A stretch of DNA of 44,459 bases from Methanobacteriota archaeon (GTDB lineage: Archaea; Halobacteriota; Methanosarcinia; Methanosarcinales; Methanosarcinaceae): contig JASGVX010000002.1 of the NCBI GenBank assembly GCA_030054735.1, positions 1-44,459 of the forward strand. The letters run 5' to 3'. The notes below the pieces were generated by a model. It was not told the DNA's origin. It searched no databases and saw only the letters and a program-made list of their open reading frames with translations. Of the stretch, positions 43,192 through 44,459 are shown piece by piece (position 1 is the first letter of the stretch; each line of letters begins with the position of its first letter). The translations under genes were made by a program, and so were the position numbers.

Positions 43192-43735
43192 ATAAATGTC
43201 AAAAATTCATAAGATTCAACTGACTTTCTGCAAATGTCTGCAAAAAAATAACATTTTTACTGTTATTATTTTTGGAGAATTATTCGAAAATTTGCGTTAA
43301 ATGTCTCAGTTGAAGCTTTGGGAATGGAAATAGAAAGTATTATCAATGAAGGCAAAAGGTGAAAATTTCGGGAAATTCCAAAAATACATGTTTGAGTAAC
43401 CTAGTGTATTTAAGAAAAACAATAGCATAAAAAATTGTGAAAAATTGAAGGACATCTGCGGAAAGCCGATTACTAATTATATACATATTTTTTATGGACA
43501 TTGTAGGGTTTATTCATAATAATAAAAGAGTGTAAAGACGAGGAAGGTAAAGAAATCTGATCTTAGATTGTTCACAGTTCAATGAAAAAAAATGGGCGAG
43601 GTATTTCCGGAATGAAAATACATTCATTACAGAATATTTTGAACTTACACAACTGGAAAAATATTATGGTAAAAATAAAGTCAGATTTTTTAGACATATA
43701 TTAAAGCATAAAGGGAAAAAATAGGGGTAGAACAA

Positions 43736-44459
43736 ATGGAAAGTAAGGAAAAATTGTATTCAATATCTTTAGGAACATGCTTGATTTCATTCACTATTCT
43801 CTTATTATCAATGACAGCAGTTGCAGCGGTTGAACAAAATTCTTCACCAATGGTGCCATATGCATACATAACGAATTACGGCAGCAACAACGTTTCTGTA
43901 ATTGATACAGCTTCAAACACTGTTGTAGCAACAATTAACGTAGGATCCAGTCCTTGGGGAGTTGCAGTCAATCCGGATGGAACAAAAGTATATGTGGCAA
44001 ACAGGGACAGTAACACTATTTCTATAATTGACACAGCCACGAACAATGTTACAGCCACATTGAGTATAGGATATCCTCCTTACGGAATTGCATCTAACCC
44101 TACGAAGACAAAGGTATATGTGACCACCTATAACGGAAATGTCTATGTAATTGACACAATAACAAACACTTTTACAACCACGTTGAATGTAGGAGATTAT
44201 CCATATGGAATTGTAGTCAGCCCAGAAGGGACAAAAGCATATGTGACAAGCTCTAACTATGGAACAGTTTCAGTATTTGATACAGCTTCAAGCACTATTA
44301 CAGCAACGGTGAAAGTAGGGAGCAGTCCTTATGGAGTTGCAGTAACACCAGATGGAACAAAAGTATATGTGGCAAACTCAAACAGCAACAACGTTTCTGT
44401 AATTGACACAGCCACAAACAATGTTACAAAAACAATAGATGTAGGAAATGCTCCCAAGG
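43736..44459 (+). CDS. Secreted YVTN beta-propeller repeat protein, 3' end outside window
   Basis: 241 codons visible. An N-terminal signal/hydrophobic segment (about 8-30, LGTCLISFTILLLSMTAVAA) is followed by 42-residue repeats: YVxNxxxNxVSVIDTAxN, a T-V-T strand, then VGxxPxGVAVxPDGTK. At least four and a half repeats are seen; each forms one blade. In Methanosarcina such proteins are exported and surface-associated, often with PKD or other domains later. GGGGT lies about 9 nt before ATG. The repeats are also near-identical in DNA (for example 43882 and 44385), so copy number can change by recombination. Confidence 0.92.
   Translation, partial: MESKEKLYSISLGTCLISFTILLLSMTAVAAVEQNSSPMVPYAYITNYGSNNVSVIDTASNTVVATINVGSSPWGVAVNPDGTKVYVANRDSNTISIIDTATNNVTATLSIGYPPYGIASNPTKTKVYVTTYNGNVYVIDTITNTFTTTLNVGDYPYGIVVSPEGTKAYVTSSNYGTVSVFDTASSTITATVKVGSSPYGVAVTPDGTKVYVANSNSNNVSVIDTATNNVTKTIDVGNAPK

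Larger units (their letters stand above)
41967..43735. other. Long gap with fpoA and IS21 relics
   Basis: About 1.8 kb without an intact gene. Contents: a 15-bp duplication (42052-42081), the fpoA relic (42701-42860), very AT-rich DNA (42900-43000), the IS21-end relic (43105-43151), a perfect dyad (43170-43191) and the promoter of the YVTN gene near 43690. It looks like a site of repeated insertion and deletion. Confidence 0.6.

Noticed and set aside
43876-44058. 60-codon minus-strand ORF
   Set aside because: Shadow of the YVTN repeats.

Overview
The window is archaeal and fits a Methanosarcina-type methanogen. It carries genes for coenzyme F420 (cofC, cofH, cofG), methanofuran (mfnD, mfnF, mfnE), ether-lipid saturation and a tetraether-synthase-like radical SAM enzyme, archaeal EF-1beta, AglB, an alanyl-tRNA editing protein, a bacterial-type grpE-dnaK-dnaJ set, and a broken fpoA (F420H2 dehydrogenase) copy. 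Intergenic DNA is long and very AT-rich, promoters have TATA boxes, and Shine-Dalgarno (SD) sites are of the GGAGGTGA type. I cannot fix the species.

Layout. 1-52: 5' end of a gene leaving the window. 0.77-3.1 kb: purD and argF, the latter without a canonical start codon. 3.24 kb: tRNA-Leu(CAG). 4.0-9.4 kb: N-glycosylation block, aglB on the minus strand opposite wecB and a coupled glycosyltransferase. 9.4-16.7 kb: radC, a mobB-moaE fusion, mobA, an IS21 wreck carrying a second small repeat, alaX and a coiled-coil gene. This stretch is bracketed by two direct copies of a 265-275 bp element with TTCGGCAGGTCGA-type inverted ends. 16.98 kb: tRNA-Ala(CGC). 17.1-17.6 kb: zinc-ribbon protein and EF-1beta. 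17.8-20.6 kb: methanofuran operon mfnD-mfnF-mfnE. 21.1-25.8 kb: small membrane protein, then grpE, dnaK, dnaJ.

25.9-32.6 kb is a potassium-uptake array, trkA-trkA-trkH-trkH. A trkA C-terminal relic lies between the two trkH genes, so the array looks like a decayed tandem series of trkA-trkH units. Its promoter TATA box sits between two arms of a 10-bp inverted repeat, and part of that motif recurs before the second trkA. 32.7-36.9 kb is a membrane-lipid cluster: TetR-type regulator, tetraether-synthase-like radical SAM protein, ferredoxin and geranylgeranyl reductase. 37.5-42.0 kb is a five-gene run: ferredoxin, phytoene-desaturase-like flavoprotein, cofG, cofH, cofC, the first three joined by 4-nt overlaps. 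42.0-43.7 kb is mostly non-coding and holds the fpoA relic and an IS21-end relic. The window closes inside a secreted YVTN beta-propeller protein.

The genes serve methanogenic cofactors (F420, methanofuran, molybdopterin guanine dinucleotide), the cell envelope (AglB glycan, ether lipids, YVTN surface protein) and ion and protein homeostasis. The best leads are the TetR-Tes-ferredoxin-reductase lipid cluster, the ferredoxin/flavoprotein pair coupled to F420 synthesis, the trk array with its promoter dyad, two genes with strong upstream context but near-cognate start codons (argF ACG, tetR CTG), and the paired mobile repeats. All calls come from reading the sequence; no database search was run.
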